Of a DNA stretch of 64,000 bases, positions 62,790 to 64,000 are shown piece after piece; positions within the stretch are counted from its first letter, which is position 1; every line of letters starts with the position of its first letter. The DNA is from Marinobacterium weihaiense (lineage in GTDB: Bacteria; Pseudomonadota; Gammaproteobacteria; Pseudomonadales; Balneatricaceae): the NCBI RefSeq assembly GCF_019061305.1, contig NZ_JAHQZT010000010.1, forward strand, positions 1-64,000. The letters run 5' to 3'. The position numbers were made by a program, and so were the translations under genes. Below the pieces are notes generated by a model. It saw only the letters and a list, made by a program, of their open reading frames with translations, searched no databases and was not told the DNA's origin.

Positions 62790-62811
62790 GGCGCCCTCGG
62801 GCGCCTTTTTT
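62790..62811 (+). terminator. Terminator of betT
   Basis: 7-bp stem GGCGCCC / GGGCGCC with a TC loop, then six Ts, 10 bases after the betT stop. Confidence 0.9.
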
Positions 62812-62875
62812 GACCACCGAACTCATTTCGGACCCTGAGGTCTCACCCTGAAACGAGGATGACGGGAGAACCCGC

Positions 62876-63385
62876 ATGTTGAAACAACTTGCACTGCTGA
62901 CCCTGACCCTGGCGCTGGGCGCCTGTGCCGCCGTACCGGAGGGTCTGAAGACGGAGGATACCCGGACACTGCTGCCCTTTGCCGAGCACGGCCCGGATGC
63001 GGCACCGGCAACGGCGCGCTGGGGCGGCGAAATCGCGGCCGTGCACAACCGTGCCGAGAGCACGGAGATCGAGGTGGTACAGTTTGAACTCAATGCCAGT
63101 GGTCGCCCACTCAAGAGCGACACCAGCGGAGGACGCTTCAGGCTGCAGGTGCCGGGGTTTCTGGACCCGGCCATTCATGCACCTGGGCGGCTGGTCACGG
63201 CCCTGGGCACCTTCTCGGGCATGACTGACGGCCATATCGACGAGCAGCCTTATCGTTTTCCGGTCTTGCGCAGCGAAAGCGTTCACCTCTGGCCGGTGAT
63301 CAAGGAACCGGTCAAGTGTGACTGTGAGCCGATGTTCAACAGCCCGCTGCTGATGCGCCCGATCATTGTGGTGCCACAACCCTGA
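62876..63385 (+). CDS. Slp-family outer-membrane lipoprotein
   Basis: A 169-residue lipoprotein with lipobox LALGAC (Cys17). It has RWGGEIAAVHN, EIEVVQFELNASGRP, FRLQVPGFLDP and RLVTALGTFSG, matching the order in E. coli Slp (FGGKV, LEIAVLPL, GFLDP, VTILGTI). Slp is a starvation- and stress-induced outer-membrane lipoprotein. Its 3' end overlaps the convergent response-regulator gene by 23 bases. Confidence 0.85.
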   Translation: MLKQLALLTLTLALGACAAVPEGLKTEDTRTLLPFAEHGPDAAPATARWGGEIAAVHNRAESTEIEVVQFELNASGRPLKSDTSGGRFRLQVPGFLDPAIHAPGRLVTALGTFSGMTDGHIDEQPYRFPVLRSESVHLWPVIKEPVKCDCEPMFNSPLLMRPIIVVPQP

Positions 63386-64000
63386 CATCTGCGGCCGCCA
63401 AATCTTCGGAGCACGCCATGGCCACGCGGTTGCGCCCCTGCGCCTTGGCACGGTACAGCACCTTGTCGGCACGTTCGAGCAACAGCTCGGCTGTCAGCTC
63501 CGCGTTTACCTTGACGGCGATCCCACCCAGACTGATCGTGACATGGTTGGCAATGGCCGAATGGCGATGCTCAAGCTGAAGTGCAACCACTGCAAGGCGC
63601 AAGCGTTCAGCCACATGCTCGACACCAGCAGCATCGGTTTCCGGCAGTAGCGCCAGAAATTCCTCGCCGCCATACCGGGCCAACAGGTCGGACGGCCGGC
63701 GCAGCGCCTGTTGCAAAGCCGTGGCCACCCGCTGCAGACAGTAATCGCCATGGCCATGACCATAGTGGTCATTGAACGGCTTGAAGAAATCGATATCGAT
63801 CATCACCAGCCCCAGCGGCTGACCGGAACGCTGGTGCCGCTTGATTTCGCGACACAGCGCCATGTCCAGCTGGCGTCGATTCGGCACGTGGGTCAGACCA
63901 TCGAGATACGACATGGCCTCCAGCAGGTCGGTCTTGGCCTTGAGACTCAGGTGCGTGCTGACTCGCGCCTTCACCACCGGCATCTGGTAGGGCTTGATGA
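63363..64000 (-). CDS. REC-GGDEF response regulator (diguanylate cyclase), cut by the window edge
   Basis: The visible C-terminal ~212 residues form a complete GGDEF domain: DGLTHVPNRRQLDMAL, VMIDIDFFKPFNDHYGH, and active site RYGGEEFLALLP with I-site RPSD five residues earlier. The frame stays open past the ATG at 63983 to the window edge with IKPYQMPVVKARVSTHL, the conserved Lys-Pro end of a receiver domain. The gene is therefore a PleD/WspR-type regulator whose N-terminus lies beyond 64000. It overlaps the slp-like gene end by 23 bases. Confidence 0.88.
   Translation of the reverse strand, partial: IKPYQMPVVKARVSTHLSLKAKTDLLEAMSYLDGLTHVPNRRQLDMALCREIKRHQRSGQPLGLVMIDIDFFKPFNDHYGHGHGDYCLQRVATALQQALRRPSDLLARYGGEEFLALLPETDAAGVEHVAERLRLAVVALQLEHRHSAIANHVTISLGGIAVKVNAELTAELLLERADKVLYRAKAQGRNRVAMACSEDLAAADVRVVAPQ

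Noticed and set aside
1-64000. CRISPR arrays, insertion sequences, prophage genes
   Set aside because: No regularly spaced repeats, transposase or phage structural genes were seen.

Overview
This window looks like chromosomal sequence from a marine, chemo-organoheterotrophic but sulfur-oxidising gammaproteobacterium of the Oceanospirillaceae type; Marinobacterium or a close relative is my best guess. The guess rests on the gene mix (syd, htpX, epmC, ttcA, E. coli-type cydABX, two BCCT transporters, a DUF3360 membrane protein, a sox cluster), strong Shine-Dalgarno sites and fairly high GC. It is inference, because no rRNA is present. Coding density is high, and nearly all of the sequence is accounted for by about 59 genes and three tRNAs.

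Left part (1-15.8 kb): a tRNA-Asp/tRNA-Val unit with a strong promoter, syd, a Tag-like glycosylase, alaA, a DEDD exonuclease with an RlmK/I-like methyltransferase, htpX, a pdxB-PilZ-NAD-kinase-like operon, a tiny WGR-like protein, an isolated trpB, a PAS/degenerate-GGDEF protein, a copper-delivery operon (anchored protein, SCO1/SenC, PCu(A)C), and a lipoprotein-epmC-unknown operon.

Sulfur and respiration block (15.8-26.5 kb): soxXYZA-soxK-like-soxB on the minus strand, without soxCD in this window. Next comes a sigma-54 enhancer-binding regulator whose PAS domain carries a Cys/His cluster. It is transcribed divergently from cydA-cydB-cydX, and a near-consensus sigma-54 promoter (GG-N10-GC) lies just before cydA. 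After cydX comes a PAS-histidine-kinase-like protein in which the phospho-acceptor His, the N-box Asn and the G1 Asp all appear to be replaced. My working model is that the regulator senses redox or sulfur stress and switches on the bd oxidase.

Middle (26.5-41.1 kb): a catalytically altered crotonase, ttcA, a BCCT transporter with an unusual aromatic-box region, DUF3360, a divergent pair of an LPD1-type putative zincin and a FAN1-like VRR-NUC nuclease, a dCache-GGDEF cyclase, and a beta-oxidation operon (thiolase-fadB-acyl-CoA dehydrogenase).

Accessory region (41.1-43.95 kb): a compact, apparently lower-GC four-gene cassette (two unknown soluble proteins, a metallophosphoesterase, a two-TM protein) immediately downstream of the 3' end of tRNA-Ser(GGA). 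This is the best candidate here for an undescribed system.

Right part (44.1-64 kb): a YrbG-type Ca/Na exchanger and CorA, a large Cache-PAS-GGDEF-EAL protein, an aromatic amino acid utilisation locus (Lrp/AsnC regulator, fused indolepyruvate:ferredoxin oxidoreductase, aromatic aminotransferase, NSS amino acid transporter), a DHA2-type MFS exporter, an aldehyde dehydrogenase, an outer-membrane porin divergent from betT, a Slp lipoprotein, and a REC-GGDEF response regulator cut by the right edge. Cyclic-di-GMP signalling is heavily represented: three apparently active GGDEF proteins, one degenerate, one EAL and one PilZ protein.
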